Assembly: GCF_031461075.1 (NCBI RefSeq)
Contig: NZ_JAVKPK010000028.1
Span: forward strand, 1 to 46,933
Direction of reading: 5' to 3'
Length of the DNA stretch: 46,933 bases
Source: Methanosarcina baikalica
GTDB lineage: Archaea > Halobacteriota > Methanosarcinia > Methanosarcinales > Methanosarcinaceae
The translations under genes and the position numbers were made by a program. Positions 26,467 through 35,758 of this stretch are shown here, in pieces; within the stretch, counting starts at the first letter, position 1, and the number at the start of each line of letters is the position of its first letter. Under the pieces are notes generated by a model. It saw only the letters and a program-made list of their open reading frames with translations. It searched no databases and was not told the DNA's origin.

Positions 26467-26600
26467 AAATTAATATTTCTCAGGGCTTCTTTAAAGAGCG
26501 GGATAAAATCCCGCAAAAGCAGCCGGAAAAAATACCAATATTCTCAAAATATCGCGTTGTCTGCATTTTTAAACTAGGAGATAGAAAAACCTTCAGGTCT

Positions 26601-26915
26601 TCAATCCCTTTTCATGCTTTCATGTCTGGCACTGAGTTCGGCTGCGATTTCATCAAGGGTGATATTATTTGCCGCAAGCATTACCAGAAGATGGAAGATA
26701 AGGTCCGAACTTTCCGAAACGATTTCTTTATGGTCTTCATTCCTGACTGCAAGAATTGTTTCTATTGATTCCTCTCCTACTTTTTCAAGAATTTTATTCA
26801 TGCCTTTGCGATGGTTCAAAAGCTTGCAGACATATGAACTCTCGTCATAGTTCTGTTTCCGGTCCAAGATAATCTCGTATACCCTATTCAAAATTGATAA
26901 ATCAGCATCCTGCAT
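26601..26915 (-). CDS. hisE: Phosphoribosyl-ATP pyrophosphatase
   Basis: A 104-residue all-alpha NTP pyrophosphatase of the HisE family: KILEKVGEESIETILAV (about residues 35-51) carries the metal-binding EExxE motif, and SESSDLIFHLLVMLAA (about 65-80) has the second acidic motif. It catalyses the second step of histidine synthesis. It lies 60 bp downstream of the isopropylmalate/homoaconitase gene on the same strand. Confidence 0.93.
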   Translation of the reverse strand: MQDADLSILNRVYEIILDRKQNYDESSYVCKLLNHRKGMNKILEKVGEESIETILAVRNEDHKEIVSESSDLIFHLLVMLAANNITLDEIAAELSARHESMKRD

Positions 26916-26975
26916 TCTAGCACCTGTTTATATAATATACAGAGAAATATTTAAAAAAGTAAAAGCAGGAGATTT

Positions 26976-28238
26976 TCAAACCTTCCTTGGATCAGTAATT
27001 TCTCCGGTCAGGGCTGATGCTCCTGCAGTTGCAGGGGAAGAGAGATACACAAAGGATTCAGCACTTCCTTCTCTGCCTTTGAAATTGCGGTTGGAGGTTG
27101 CAAGGCCCACTTCTCCTGCACCAAGCAGACCGAAGGAGCCACCCATACAGGGCCCGCAGCAGGGAGATTCCACGATTGCGCCTGCATTCATAAGTTTTTC
27201 TATGTATCCGGCTCTCAACAGTTTCATGTATTCGGTTCTTGAGGCGGGAACAACAAGGAGGCGTACACCCTTTGCCACAGGTTCGTCACCCATGATATCT
27301 GCCATGACCTTAATGTCTTCGAACCTGCCGTTTGTGCAGGAACCCATAAAGATCTGATCGATTTTCGTGCCTTCTACCTCGGTTACAGGCTTTACGTTAT
27401 CCACATTGTGCGGGCAGGCCACTTGGGGTTCCAGATCAGAGACATCGTAATAACGGACCTCAGAATATTCCGCGCCCTCATCGGATTTCCAGTATGGATC
27501 AAACTCATAATACATAATCCGTTCTTTGAGATAATTTGCAGTCACTTCATCGGCTTCGATGATTCCTGCCTTTCCTCCCATCTCGATTGCCATGTTGGAC
27601 ATGGTCATGCGTTCGGGAATAGAAAGAGAATGGATTGTTGAACCTGCAAACTCGGCTGCCATATACCTTGCCCCTTCTACACCGACGTCACCGATCAGGT
27701 GGAGGATAAGGTCTTTTGAGTAAACATGCCTTGGCAGGTTACCTTCCACTTCAAAGCGGAAAGTCTCGGGTACTCTGAACCAGAGTTTGCCTGTAGCAAA
27801 AACAGCCGCCATGTCAGTAGACCCTACACCTGTAGAAAATGCACCCAGAGCCCCATATGCGCAGGTATGCGAATCCGAGCCAACTATAAGGTCACCTGGA
27901 AGCACATGCCCTTTCTCGGGAAGAACCTGGTGACAGACGCCCTCATAAACATCATAATTTAAAATACCTTGTTCCTCAGCAAATTTTCTGAGCATAATAT
28001 GATTTGCTGTGGCATTAATCGAATCTGCAGGAACCTGGTGATCAAATACGATCACTATTTTCTTAGGATCCCATACTTTTTTTTCTTCTTTATCTTTCAT
28101 TATCTCGTAAAAGCCTTTGACTGCTAGCGGACCCGTAATATCATGTGTCATTGCCAGGTCTATATTTGCCAGCACGAAATCCCCGGCTGTTACGGGATTT
28201 CCAGAGGCCTTCGAAAATATTTTTTCCGAAATGGTCAT
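26976..28238 (-). CDS. 3-isopropylmalate dehydratase / methanogen homoaconitase large subunit
   Basis: A 420-residue aconitase-family protein. The 4Fe-4S ligands are Cys301 (GSCTNGR), Cys361 and Cys364 (CGPCMGG). HQV, GSDSHTCAYGALGAFSTGVG (120-139) and PASRTEYMKL are active-site segments. It isomerises 2-isopropylmalate in Leu synthesis, or homocitrate-type acids in coenzyme B synthesis; large subunits of the two types cannot be told apart reliably by eye. The start is uncertain: the frame is open upstream to 28334, with Met codons at 28271, 28262 and 28238; I use 28238, which gives the family length of about 420. The small subunit is not in the window. Confidence 0.9.
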   Translation of the reverse strand: MTISEKIFSKASGNPVTAGDFVLANIDLAMTHDITGPLAVKGFYEIMKDKEEKKVWDPKKIVIVFDHQVPADSINATANHIMLRKFAEEQGILNYDVYEGVCHQVLPEKGHVLPGDLIVGSDSHTCAYGALGAFSTGVGSTDMAAVFATGKLWFRVPETFRFEVEGNLPRHVYSKDLILHLIGDVGVEGARYMAAEFAGSTIHSLSIPERMTMSNMAIEMGGKAGIIEADEVTANYLKERIMYYEFDPYWKSDEGAEYSEVRYYDVSDLEPQVACPHNVDNVKPVTEVEGTKIDQIFMGSCTNGRFEDIKVMADIMGDEPVAKGVRLLVVPASRTEYMKLLRAGYIEKLMNAGAIVESPCCGPCMGGSFGLLGAGEVGLATSNRNFKGREGSAESFVYLSSPATAGASALTGEITDPRKV

Positions 28239-28422
28239 CGGACGATTTTCATTACCAGACATCCCGGTCATAGGGAATAACTGGCTCTTTCTAATAAATA
28301 AATTTAATTGATGGCACAGAGCAAACAAAGGCAAAAAAATCTTCCAGGTGCATGAAACGACAAATGTGTTTAAATAAAGATTGTCTGATCGATAGTATTA
28401 CAGTGTTGTTGATTTTGTGCTG

Positions 28423-29229
28423 TCAATCAATAACTTTAGTACTTCCGGTGCTATCATGAACTATATAGGTACATGTACCATTTTCCAGGCTCTTCTTTGC
28501 AAGCTCTGGGCCCTTTTCCCCTCTCCTGAAATTTACAAATTTTTCATACATATTAAGTATGTCCTCAAGTTCCGAAATGTACCTGAAAATGAGGTTTTCT
28601 GCCAGCTTCTTGTTGTCTTCTGCGGATATAGGATATCCGAGCCCTTCACACTCGCATATCTGCAATCTTAGCTCTTCGATATAAAACGGATAGGTGCTGC
28701 ACAGCATAGGGCGCACTTGATAGGCCCGGCATTTGTTTGTATCTTTTTCAAGAAAAATACAGTCTCCATTTTTCTTCCTCCTAAGTAACCACCCAAAGGC
28801 ATGAATATTGCCCTCGCAATCGATATCCTCCTGAAGAAGCTTAAGAAACTCAGAGGAGACTGGTTCTTCATTTTCTTCCGGTACCCTAAAAGAATCGTTA
28901 TGGTTATTTTCTTCATCCTCTCCAGGTTCATCCGGGATAGTGATATCCGGCACAAGTGGCCCTGCGACCTCAAGTTTTGAAAGGCCTGTATATTTCCGGA
29001 TTCTCTCGATCTCGGAAGGGATTAGTACTACCCTATTGTCCCCGAAAGCCCGCCTGCAGCATTTTCCACAGTGCTGGCAGGAGAAACCTATTTTCCGGAT
29101 TTCAGTTGCGAGCTTTTCAGGATCAAGCTTGCGGGCCAGTTCTATTTCCTTGTTGAGATTGGCAATAAGAAGCAACTGGTAATTTGTTTTTCCGGACATC
29201 TGTTTATTGCCTGCGCTGGAATCTTCCAT
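28423..29229 (-). CDS. YkgJ-family putative metal-cluster protein
   Basis: A protein of about 268 residues. An N-terminal helical segment is followed by the CxxCxxCC cluster motif (CQHCGKCCRRAF), the PSEIERI motif, an acidic insert (about residues 100-140) and the second half CRAYQVRPMLCSTYPFY with CEGLGY near the end. This is the YkgJ/UPF0153 zinc- or iron-chelating fold; substrate unknown. The start is uncertain: the ATG at 29229 gives a plausible N-terminus, while longer frames reach 29340 and would overlap the divergent promoter of the ACT-domain gene at 29387. Confidence 0.85.
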   Translation of the reverse strand: MEDSSAGNKQMSGKTNYQLLLIANLNKEIELARKLDPEKLATEIRKIGFSCQHCGKCCRRAFGDNRVVLIPSEIERIRKYTGLSKLEVAGPLVPDITIPDEPGEDEENNHNDSFRVPEENEEPVSSEFLKLLQEDIDCEGNIHAFGWLLRRKKNGDCIFLEKDTNKCRAYQVRPMLCSTYPFYIEELRLQICECEGLGYPISAEDNKKLAENLIFRYISELEDILNMYEKFVNFRRGEKGPELAKKSLENGTCTYIVHDSTGSTKVID

Positions 29230-29386
29230 GAAAAGACTCGTGTCCTGCAGGTACATCAAATTAACGCAGGAAACAATTAACGCCAAGAATATTCGAAAAT
29301 GCAATTCAGGAAAACTTTTATTCGGCTGACAATGGATCATGATAAGAAACTATATATCAGGGAACCCGGCTTAAACTGAAGTTTAT

Positions 29387-29890
29387 ATGTGGCAGACATT
29401 ACTCACAAAATTTGAAAAATATCCTGCTCAGGCAAAAGTGCTTACGCTGCTCTTTGAACGCGGGTTTCAGGTGAATAAAGAAGGAAAGGTCACTTCCGGA
29501 AGCATTGAGATAGCACATACACAGCTTGCAAAAGAAGCAGGTGTTGACAGGCGAGTGGTTGATGCAACCACAAAGACCATTATCTCAGATGAACTTCTAA
29601 GCAATATTTTTAAAAATGTTCATTCTATCCCTTTTCTCAGAGACGTAGCCCCTTCCCTTGGCCTGGGAGTAATCATTATTATCCCGGAAGATGCAGCCCA
29701 CCCAGGCATTCTTGCAGAGGTTGCAGGCCTTATCTCCAAAAATAATTTGAGTATCCGCCAGGCTGTCTCGGATGATCCCTATCTTACTAACAATCCAAGA
29801 CTCACCATTATCACCGACCAGAAAGTGCCTGGAAATCTCGTGGACAAGATTCTAAACCTGCCCTCAGTCAAAGGAGTGAGTATCTACTGA
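29387..29890 (+). CDS. HTH-ACT regulator of amino-acid metabolism
   Basis: A 167-residue archaeal protein with an N-terminal helix-turn-helix (IEIAHTQLAKEAGVDRRVVD, about residues 40-60) and a C-terminal ACT domain (AAHPGILAEVAGLISKNNLS, about 102-121, ending LPSVKGVSIY). ACT domains bind amino acids. It stands beside the YkgJ-type gene in divergent orientation; its target genes are not evident. Confidence 0.88.
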   Translation: MWQTLLTKFEKYPAQAKVLTLLFERGFQVNKEGKVTSGSIEIAHTQLAKEAGVDRRVVDATTKTIISDELLSNIFKNVHSIPFLRDVAPSLGLGVIIIIPEDAAHPGILAEVAGLISKNNLSIRQAVSDDPYLTNNPRLTIITDQKVPGNLVDKILNLPSVKGVSIY

Positions 29891-30379
29891 ATTCTCCTCT
29901 ATTAAATCACCATATAGGATTCAGGAACTAAAGAAGAAATGGAATAGAGAACCTCAATCAAACACTGTTTTTGCTCCTATCTGAACAATCTTTCCCTAAA
30001 TTCTTCGCCTTACGGCTCAGGATTTCGAAGAAGGTGACTTTCCGCCTTATTGTTATAAAACGGTTGTCTTCGTGCTTATTGACTTATTTTCTGCCCCTTT
30101 TAAGCACCGAAATTACCGAAGATATCCCTAATCCCAAAAAATAATGCAAGCCATAAAATATTAATTAATTCAGTCACTGGCACCGATTCCTCTGCAGAAC
30201 TGTTAACAATAACTATAACATTTGGCATCTTCTATTACGGTTTCAGTTCTCCAAGAGGTCGGTATAGAGGACAAGAGCAAAGGCCTTTACAGGTTCTAAT
30301 ATCGAGTCAACAGCAAAATGTCGTATAAAATTAATTGCAACTATTCAGAATCGTTAAATCTTTGAGTATTGACGCGACA
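29891..30379. other. Gene-free region left of the MITE
   Basis: About 490 bp with no convincing gene. An inverted repeat TTCTTCG/CGAAGAA (30001-30007 with 30026-30032) is the only structure I see; it could be a terminator for the ACT-domain gene. Confidence 0.45.
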
Positions 30380-30486
30380 CTAGTGTCTAGGAAATTTAGT
30401 TATGAGTCATCAGAATTAAGAAAGGGACTACGGATGAGGACTTGTTTAAATATTAATGCCCTATAATTAAGTTTCCAGGACACTAG
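30380..30486. mobile_element. 107-bp MITE, copy 1
   Basis: A non-coding element bounded by CTAG on each side, the probable 4-bp target duplication, with imperfect terminal inverted repeats: TGTCTAGGAAATTTAG at the left, TGTCCTGGAAACTTAA read inward from the right. A second copy of the same length lies at 40566-40672 with five mismatches (about 95% identity). It carries no gene, so a transposase elsewhere must move it. It sits just past the 3' end of the PKD protein gene. Confidence 0.85.
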
Positions 30487-30602
30487 CTTTTCCTTGCTGA
30501 TAGTCCTTGCATCCCTGCACCCTCATTTCAACTGTTTGAGTCTGCATCTTCAGTATATTCTGCATTAGCAGTATCTCCCGTATCTCCTGAATAACCGATC
30601 CT

Positions 30603-32105
30603 TTATGCATTACCTGTGCTATCAGTAGCCTCAACCTGAATAAGATTCATAATTTCTTTTGAGTCGTTCCCGTTTTCATTGCCCACTGTCAGGCCCACCG
30701 TATAATTTCCTGGAGACGTGTAAGTATGTTCCGGACTTTTTTCAGCGGACTGGTTGCCATCCCCAAAATCCCATAACCGACTAGTTACATTTTCCGAAAT
30801 ATCGACAAACTCGACCGTGAGAGGAACAGATCCTCTGGTAGTGCTGGCACTGAATTTAGCCACTGGCAGGACGGCAGAAGGCTGAATTGCCGGTTTCAAG
30901 ACGGTAACGACAACGCATGTTGAGGAACTGCCATTTTTATTCTTTGCCGTAAGAGAGACTGTATAGTTCCCCGGACAGCAAAAAGTGTGCCGCGGGTCCG
31001 GGCAGCAAGATTTCTTCCCGTCTCCGAAACTCCAAGATAGAGAGTCTTCATTTTCGGAAAAATCAACAAAATGAACGGTAAGAGGAACATAGCCGCTTGT
31101 CACATTGGCACTGATTTTGGCCGCAGGGAGTATTGGATCAGAAGGACCTGGAGCCTTCAGAACATTTATAGTTACATATGTCGAGTCGCTGCCATTTTCG
31201 TTCGTGGCATTTAGAGTGACCCTATAATTGCCTTCATTAAAGAAAGTATGCAAAAAGTCAGAAGAGTCCGAAGTCTTCAGGTTTCCTAGATCCCACATCA
31301 GTGAGCTGGCATTTTCGGAGAAATCGATAAACTCAACTGTAAGGGGGGCATATCCGACTGTCACATCGGAAGTGAAAATTGCCTCTGGTAACGCCGTAAG
31401 TTCGGGAGTGAAATTCATTAAAGGCCTGTAATCAGTACTGTTTGTCCGGTGATTGATGATATATGCCATGTCACCTATGCCGTCTCCATCCTTATCCTGT
31501 CCTGCATAATCACTCCAGTAATTGCCTGCAGTACGGTTCCAGACGTTGAATTCATTCTCTCTGGCGTTATTCGTGTTATTAAAGCAATTGTTGTATATTG
31601 CGTTGCCCGCAGAAGCAAATGACTTAATGCCACAATCGATGTTCGAATATACTATATTATTGCTCAAGGTATTATTGTCGGACTTAGACAGACAGATCCC
31701 AATGTAGTTTTCCGATATATCGTTATCACTTATAAAACAGTTCTGAGCGCCATTGAGGTAAATCCCGCATTTGCTGTTAACTATTGAGAAACCGCTGATT
31801 GTCACATCATGGGCAATTACGTTGAATGCGTTGTTCTCTTTATTCTCTCCGATAATAACAGTATTATCGGGATTTTTTGAATCCGAGATTATTGTCAGGT
31901 TATCCTCATTGATTTGAACACTTTCTTTATATTCTCCGGGTTTTACAAGGATAGTGTCACCTGAAGATGCTTTATCTACTGCAGCCTGGATCGATCCTCC
32001 GGGAGAAACATAAATATTTCCTGCCGCCCCAGTTTCTGATATTAGAATCAGAGCCATAAATATTACAAATAAGCAGATCCATCTGAAAGTTCGAATTTTT
32101 GTCAT
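30603..32105 (-). CDS. Secreted beta-helix/PKD surface protein
   Basis: A 500-residue secreted protein: a signal peptide (1-26, FRWICLFVIFMALILISETG), a right-handed parallel beta-helix domain of the NosD/CASH type (about 27-210; ISGFSIVNSKCGIYLNGAQN; NNTLSNNIVYSN), and three PKD domains (about 230-310, 320-400, 405-490; each with WDFGDG, WSFGDG or WDLGN). Such proteins belong to the Methanosarcina cell envelope and probably bind glycans or other surface proteins. There is no sortase-type or PGF signal. The ATG at 32105 is used; a GTG four codons upstream is possible. After the TAA at 30603, the frame stays open for 24 low-complexity codons (YSGDTGDTANAEYTEDADSN). Confidence 0.88.
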   Translation of the reverse strand: MTKIRTFRWICLFVIFMALILISETGAAGNIYVSPGGSIQAAVDKASSGDTILVKPGEYKESVQINEDNLTIISDSKNPDNTVIIGENKENNAFNVIAHDVTISGFSIVNSKCGIYLNGAQNCFISDNDISENYIGICLSKSDNNTLSNNIVYSNIDCGIKSFASAGNAIYNNCFNNTNNARENEFNVWNRTAGNYWSDYAGQDKDGDGIGDMAYIINHRTNSTDYRPLMNFTPELTALPEAIFTSDVTVGYAPLTVEFIDFSENASSLMWDLGNLKTSDSSDFLHTFFNEGNYRVTLNATNENGSDSTYVTINVLKAPGPSDPILPAAKISANVTSGYVPLTVHFVDFSENEDSLSWSFGDGKKSCCPDPRHTFCCPGNYTVSLTAKNKNGSSSTCVVVTVLKPAIQPSAVLPVAKFSASTTRGSVPLTVEFVDISENVTSRLWDFGDGNQSAEKSPEHTYTSPGNYTVGLTVGNENGNDSKEIMNLIQVEATDSTGNA

Positions 32106-32306
32106 TTTAACCCGCACATTAATCCAGGAATTTATAGAATTATTTCTAAAAAGGATGACATATAAAATTGTTGATTTAAAACAATATTATGAAACGGAAA
32201 TAAAAATTAAAGTACCCAAAAAGATTCTACCGGGGAAAATCTCTTTACGAGGTTATTCACCTTCAAATAATCCCGCGTATGGAATCTACTAGATAAAAAT
32301 AATTTT

Positions 32307-32348
32307 GGCATTGGTAAATAAAAATAGGGCATTGGTAAATAAAAATAG
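32307..32348. repeat. Tandem duplication of the IS1 left tip
   Basis: Two adjacent identical 21-bp units (32307-32327 and 32328-32348), each beginning GGCATTGGTAAATAAAAATA. The IS1 right end, read inward, begins GGCATTGTTAACTAAACATA, so these are terminal inverted-repeat sequence. The same tip also recurs at 46912. Confidence 0.85.
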
Positions 32349-32377
32349 ATATATATACTTATAACCTATATTTCTGC

Positions 32378-33060
32378 ATGAATTGCCCAAAATGTAATAG
32401 TTCCAGTCACAAAAAGAATGGCATAGTTGGCGGGCGTCAACGGTACAAATGCTCTGATTGTGGCTATAACTATACAGTAGAGATAAAATCAACTGCTTTT
32501 TCCGCTTCTGTAAAAAGACAGGCTTTGCAACTCTATCTTGAAGGATTGGGCTTTCGCTCAATAGGACGATTTTTAGGGGTAAGTCATGTTTCTGTCCAAA
32601 AATGGATAAAGAAGTTTGGTCAGGAGTTAGAGGAACTAAAAAGCGAAAATGAGATATCTATTGTTGAAATGGATGAAATGCATACTTACATCGGTAACAA
32701 AAAAAATATTGCTGGATCTGGATTGCTGTTGATAGAGTTGGGAAAAAGTTCATCAACTGCTCTTTTGGTAGCAGAGGAACGGAAACTGGACAACTACTCT
32801 GGGAAAAATTAGAGAAGAAAGAGATTGGAGAAGTGATGACAGATCACTGGAGGGCATATGCAGAGTTCCTTCCTGAAACGATTCATACTCAATCCAAAGC
32901 AGAAACGTATACAGTTGAAGGATATAACAGCATATTGAGGCACTTTCTGGCAAGGTTGAGAAGAAAGACAAAGTGTTATACGAAGAGTCTTGAAATGCTA
33001 AAGTACTCGGTTCTTCTATTGATGAAATACAGAAATAAAGAGTTAACTATGTTTAGTTAA
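32378..33060 (+). CDS. IS1 transposase in two frames (probable -1 frameshift)
   Basis: The first frame (32378-32812) encodes an InsA-like zinc ribbon and HTH: CPKCNSSSHKKNG, YKCSDCGYNY, FRSIGRFLGVSHVSVQKWIK, and the start of the DDE domain VEMDEMHTYIGNKKN. The second frame (to 33060) continues it in the -1 register as WIWIAVDRVGKKFINCSFGS, then MTDHWRAYAEFLPETIHTQS and VEGYNSILRHFLARLRRKTK, completing the DDE catalytic core. Eight A residues at 32699-32706 before AAT form a slippery tract; a -1 slip there gives a continuous protein of about 228 residues, as in bacterial IS1. A one-base deletion in a once continuous gene is the alternative. Confidence 0.8.
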
Positions 33061-34839
33061 CAATGCCAAATATATTCCATAAGTATGGTTATTTTCAACC
33101 CAGAAAGTAATTGAATTATCCTGCTCTATGTTATAACTAAGGAATTTTTTGGATGTATTATCGTAAACCTGTGTGTTTTTTCCAGCATTTGTGTTTACAT
33201 TTACAAGAGCAATGGCACCATTTGTGCGTGCATCAAATATGACAGAATGTTCAGTATATTGAAGGTTCTCAAAACTGGCATCATATGTATTTCGACTTAT
33301 TTGACTATACTCATAAAAAGACACTATGGATACATTATTTGAATCATAATTATCTACCCAGTTTCGAAATTTTGAGCGGCTAATTGAATATTTTATAGCT
33401 GGATCCTGATCAAGTTCGTGGGTAAAAATAGGGTGTACCATACCTGCTCTGGATGCCGGTTCCCACCATTCCCATGTGTCATCGTCCAGATTTCCAACAT
33501 CTTTTTCCGCATGAATTCCTAGGTCTCCATTTCTCCATAACATCCCTAAGTTTTCATATGCATAAATTGCATGTGTAACAGTGTCTCTATTTCTCATAGA
33601 GCACCAGCTTGTTGGTTTTCTCCCGAATATCTCATAAACGTATGAATATCCTTCATCCATTACCTTATATGCCTGTTCAAGTGGTAAGCTATTCAATTCT
33701 TTAGAGTAATGTACTCCTACATCCCATGAATTATTGATGACCAGACTGCGCAAATATTCAAGATCCGTTTCATTGCACTGCTCAAGGATCTCTATATCAA
33801 ACCATATCGTTCCTTTATTTTTTTTGCTGTTAAGGTAGCGTATTCCCTGCTCTGTTGTATTTCTAACATGCGGCCCATCAAGTCCAAAAGCCAGCATTCT
33901 GTTACTTCCAATAGCAGTTATGAGCTTCCGATTTGCTGTCTGATTTATACTGTATATATCAACATCCAGATGAGTTCCTTTTCCCAATATAAAAGAAGTG
34001 AACTTGATGTATCCGTTTGAAAAATCCATGTACGGTAATCTTTGCCTATCGGTGTTATAAAATGGGGTCACGATACAGTTGCCGTCTTTTGCTAAAATAG
34101 TATTTGTTTTATTGTATCCATCAAACATGATCTCAAAATCTGATTTTTCTGCCGCATTCCCGATGTATATGGTTTCAGATCTAATATCCTGAGAAGAATC
34201 TTCAAAATAGCTTTTTAATATAACATTATTATTTATTTTTTGAATAGTCAACTTTGACCCCGGGCTATTAAGCTCAACAAAACTTTTGGTATCATCCGTC
34301 TTTATATCTATCGAGATTTGATAGGTACATTTAACCATTGGTACAAGACTACATATGTAAAGTGATCCTGTTTGCCTTGGCTGCTCTCTATAGTGAATTA
34401 GTGGTATGGAAGCAGCTTCACAGAATCTGTGAGTCTCTGAAGATTTCATTAAATCCACTGTATATCCATTTACTCCAAATTCTAAAATAGTGTCTGCAAT
34501 CGGAAATAAACTATAAAGAGATAAACGGGAGCTTCTTGTGACTTTATACTTTAGTGCTTTTGAAATATTGAAAGAAATCTCTGATTTCAGCGTCCCGTAA
34601 ATTGCAGAATATAGTTTGTCATAAATCTTATTACCCTGAAGTTTTGCAATAAAAATATTGTTTGGAACACCGTTAAATTTAGAGTAATTTTGTGAAAATA
34701 AGGTGAGAATGCCCAGACCAATATGCTCAGGAGTTTTTGGAGTACCTTTACTAGGGAGAGCTTTAGTTTCTCCAATACATAAACTACTTAACATAAACAA
34801 CACTGAGAAAAAATTTTTCAAACGATGACGGCTGTTCAC
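33043..34839 (-). CDS. Secreted polysaccharide deacetylase-like protein, 3' end replaced by IS1
   Basis: A 598-residue protein with a signal peptide (about 1-28, FFSVLFMLSSLCIGETKA), a beta-rich N-terminal part (30-310) that I do not recognise, and a NodB-like barrel from about residue 310: AFGLDGPHVRNTTEQG, GTIWFDIEILEQCNET, WDVGVHYSKEL and GRKPTSWCSMRNRDTVTHAI. The usual metal-binding DD of NodB reads LDG, so activity is uncertain. The last codons (about LALLTKHS) lie within the IS1 right end, so the native C-terminus is lost. It is near a methyltransferase and probably belonged to a cell-surface polysaccharide locus. Confidence 0.75.
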   Translation of the reverse strand: MNSRHRLKNFFSVLFMLSSLCIGETKALPSKGTPKTPEHIGLGILTLFSQNYSKFNGVPNNIFIAKLQGNKIYDKLYSAIYGTLKSEISFNISKALKYKVTRSSRLSLYSLFPIADTILEFGVNGYTVDLMKSSETHRFCEAASIPLIHYREQPRQTGSLYICSLVPMVKCTYQISIDIKTDDTKSFVELNSPGSKLTIQKINNNVILKSYFEDSSQDIRSETIYIGNAAEKSDFEIMFDGYNKTNTILAKDGNCIVTPFYNTDRQRLPYMDFSNGYIKFTSFILGKGTHLDVDIYSINQTANRKLITAIGSNRMLAFGLDGPHVRNTTEQGIRYLNSKKNKGTIWFDIEILEQCNETDLEYLRSLVINNSWDVGVHYSKELNSLPLEQAYKVMDEGYSYVYEIFGRKPTSWCSMRNRDTVTHAIYAYENLGMLWRNGDLGIHAEKDVGNLDDDTWEWWEPASRAGMVHPIFTHELDQDPAIKYSISRSKFRNWVDNYDSNNVSIVSFYEYSQISRNTYDASFENLQYTEHSVIFDARTNGAIALVNVNTNAGKNTQVYDNTSKKFLSYNIEQDNSITFWVENNHTYGIYLALLTKHS

Positions 34840-35026
34840 TAAACCACCACATCAATTTTGAGACTTTTTAATATCTTCTGGAATCACCAAGATTTACCAT
34901 GAATTCCACTAGCAATTGACTGTAATCAATCAAAAACTCCAAAAATAATAAAAAATCTCTCAAGTTTATATCTTATTTTAAATTTTGACTCGATTATTTT
35001 AATTCAATGCCCAACTAAACAGCCTT

Positions 35027-35758
35027 TTAAGTCCGAAATATTATTGCATGATATTTGTATTCGTAATACATTGATTGTACACAAATCATTTCAAAACCAT
35101 TTTTATTTGCAATTTTTTTAATTTTATTGGGGTTATGGGAATACCCGAGAATATCTCTTGGACGATTTTTCAGGATCGCCGATATTATAGTCCGAAACTC
35201 GAAACCTGTTTTGCATAAAATTTTGAAGCCGTCCACGTTTTGTGAGAATAGCCCTATCTTCCACAATGGGTATAAACGGGAATCCATTATGTCAAAAAAT
35301 ACGAGTTTACCGCCTTTATTCAGATGCTTTGATGCCTCAAAGATAAATTTATCTATTTCTTGAAATGTCAAGAACTGAATAACACCGGCTGCAGTTATTC
35401 GGTCAAAAGAATAGTCCAGGTTCTCCCAGAGTGTTTCATGGTCAGCAAGAATAAGATCTATGTTTTCAAGCTTTTTTTTCTTGATCCTTTTACTTGCTTC
35501 TTCTAGCATAGATTCAGAAAAATCCACCCCTACAAGCTGTTCATACTGCGGAGCATAGTAAGTAAGGAGCTCTGCAGCGCCACAACCGAAATCAAGAAGT
35601 GTTCGACCTCCATCCAAGTGGAACAATTTTTCCCTTGCTTCCATAGCAAGAAAATCCTCCGATGAATATCTGTGCCCTCCGTGCTTCTTGTCCTTAAAAA
35701 AGTCTTTCCAAATATTTTTTGGCCCTACATATTTTTTGGACTCCAAAACCTTGCTCAT
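35027..35758 (-). CDS. SAM-dependent methyltransferase
   Basis: A class I methyltransferase of 243 residues. SAM motif I is LLDFGCGAAELL (about residues 49-60), followed by VGVDFSESMLEEASKRIKKK, ILADHE and a post-motif segment ITAAGVIQFL. The C-terminal region is basic. The start is the ATG at 35758; the frame also opens at 35794 without support. Substrate unknown; neighbours suggest cell-surface glycan or lipid modification. Confidence 0.85.
   Translation of the reverse strand: MSKVLESKKYVGPKNIWKDFFKDKKHGGHRYSSEDFLAMEAREKLFHLDGGRTLLDFGCGAAELLTYYAPQYEQLVGVDFSESMLEEASKRIKKKKLENIDLILADHETLWENLDYSFDRITAAGVIQFLTFQEIDKFIFEASKHLNKGGKLVFFDIMDSRLYPLWKIGLFSQNVDGFKILCKTGFEFRTIISAILKNRPRDILGYSHNPNKIKKIANKNGFEMICVQSMYYEYKYHAIIFRT

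Larger units (their letters stand above)
32307..33067 (+). mobile_element. IS1-family insertion sequence
   Basis: An IS1 element of about 760 bp with inverted ends GGCATTGGTAAATAAAAATA (left, duplicated in tandem) and GGCATTGTTAACTAAACATA (right, reversed). It holds one transposase in two frames. The right end lies inside the 3' part of the deacetylase-like gene at 33043-34839. I do not find a matching 8-9 bp target duplication at the two outer junctions, so flanking DNA may have been lost on the left. Confidence 0.85.

Noticed and set aside
30376..30387. GACACTAGTGTC palindrome at the MITE left end as a separate operator
   Set aside because: It is explained by the element end TGTC next to CTAG plus a chance flanking GACA; copy 2 lacks the outer half.
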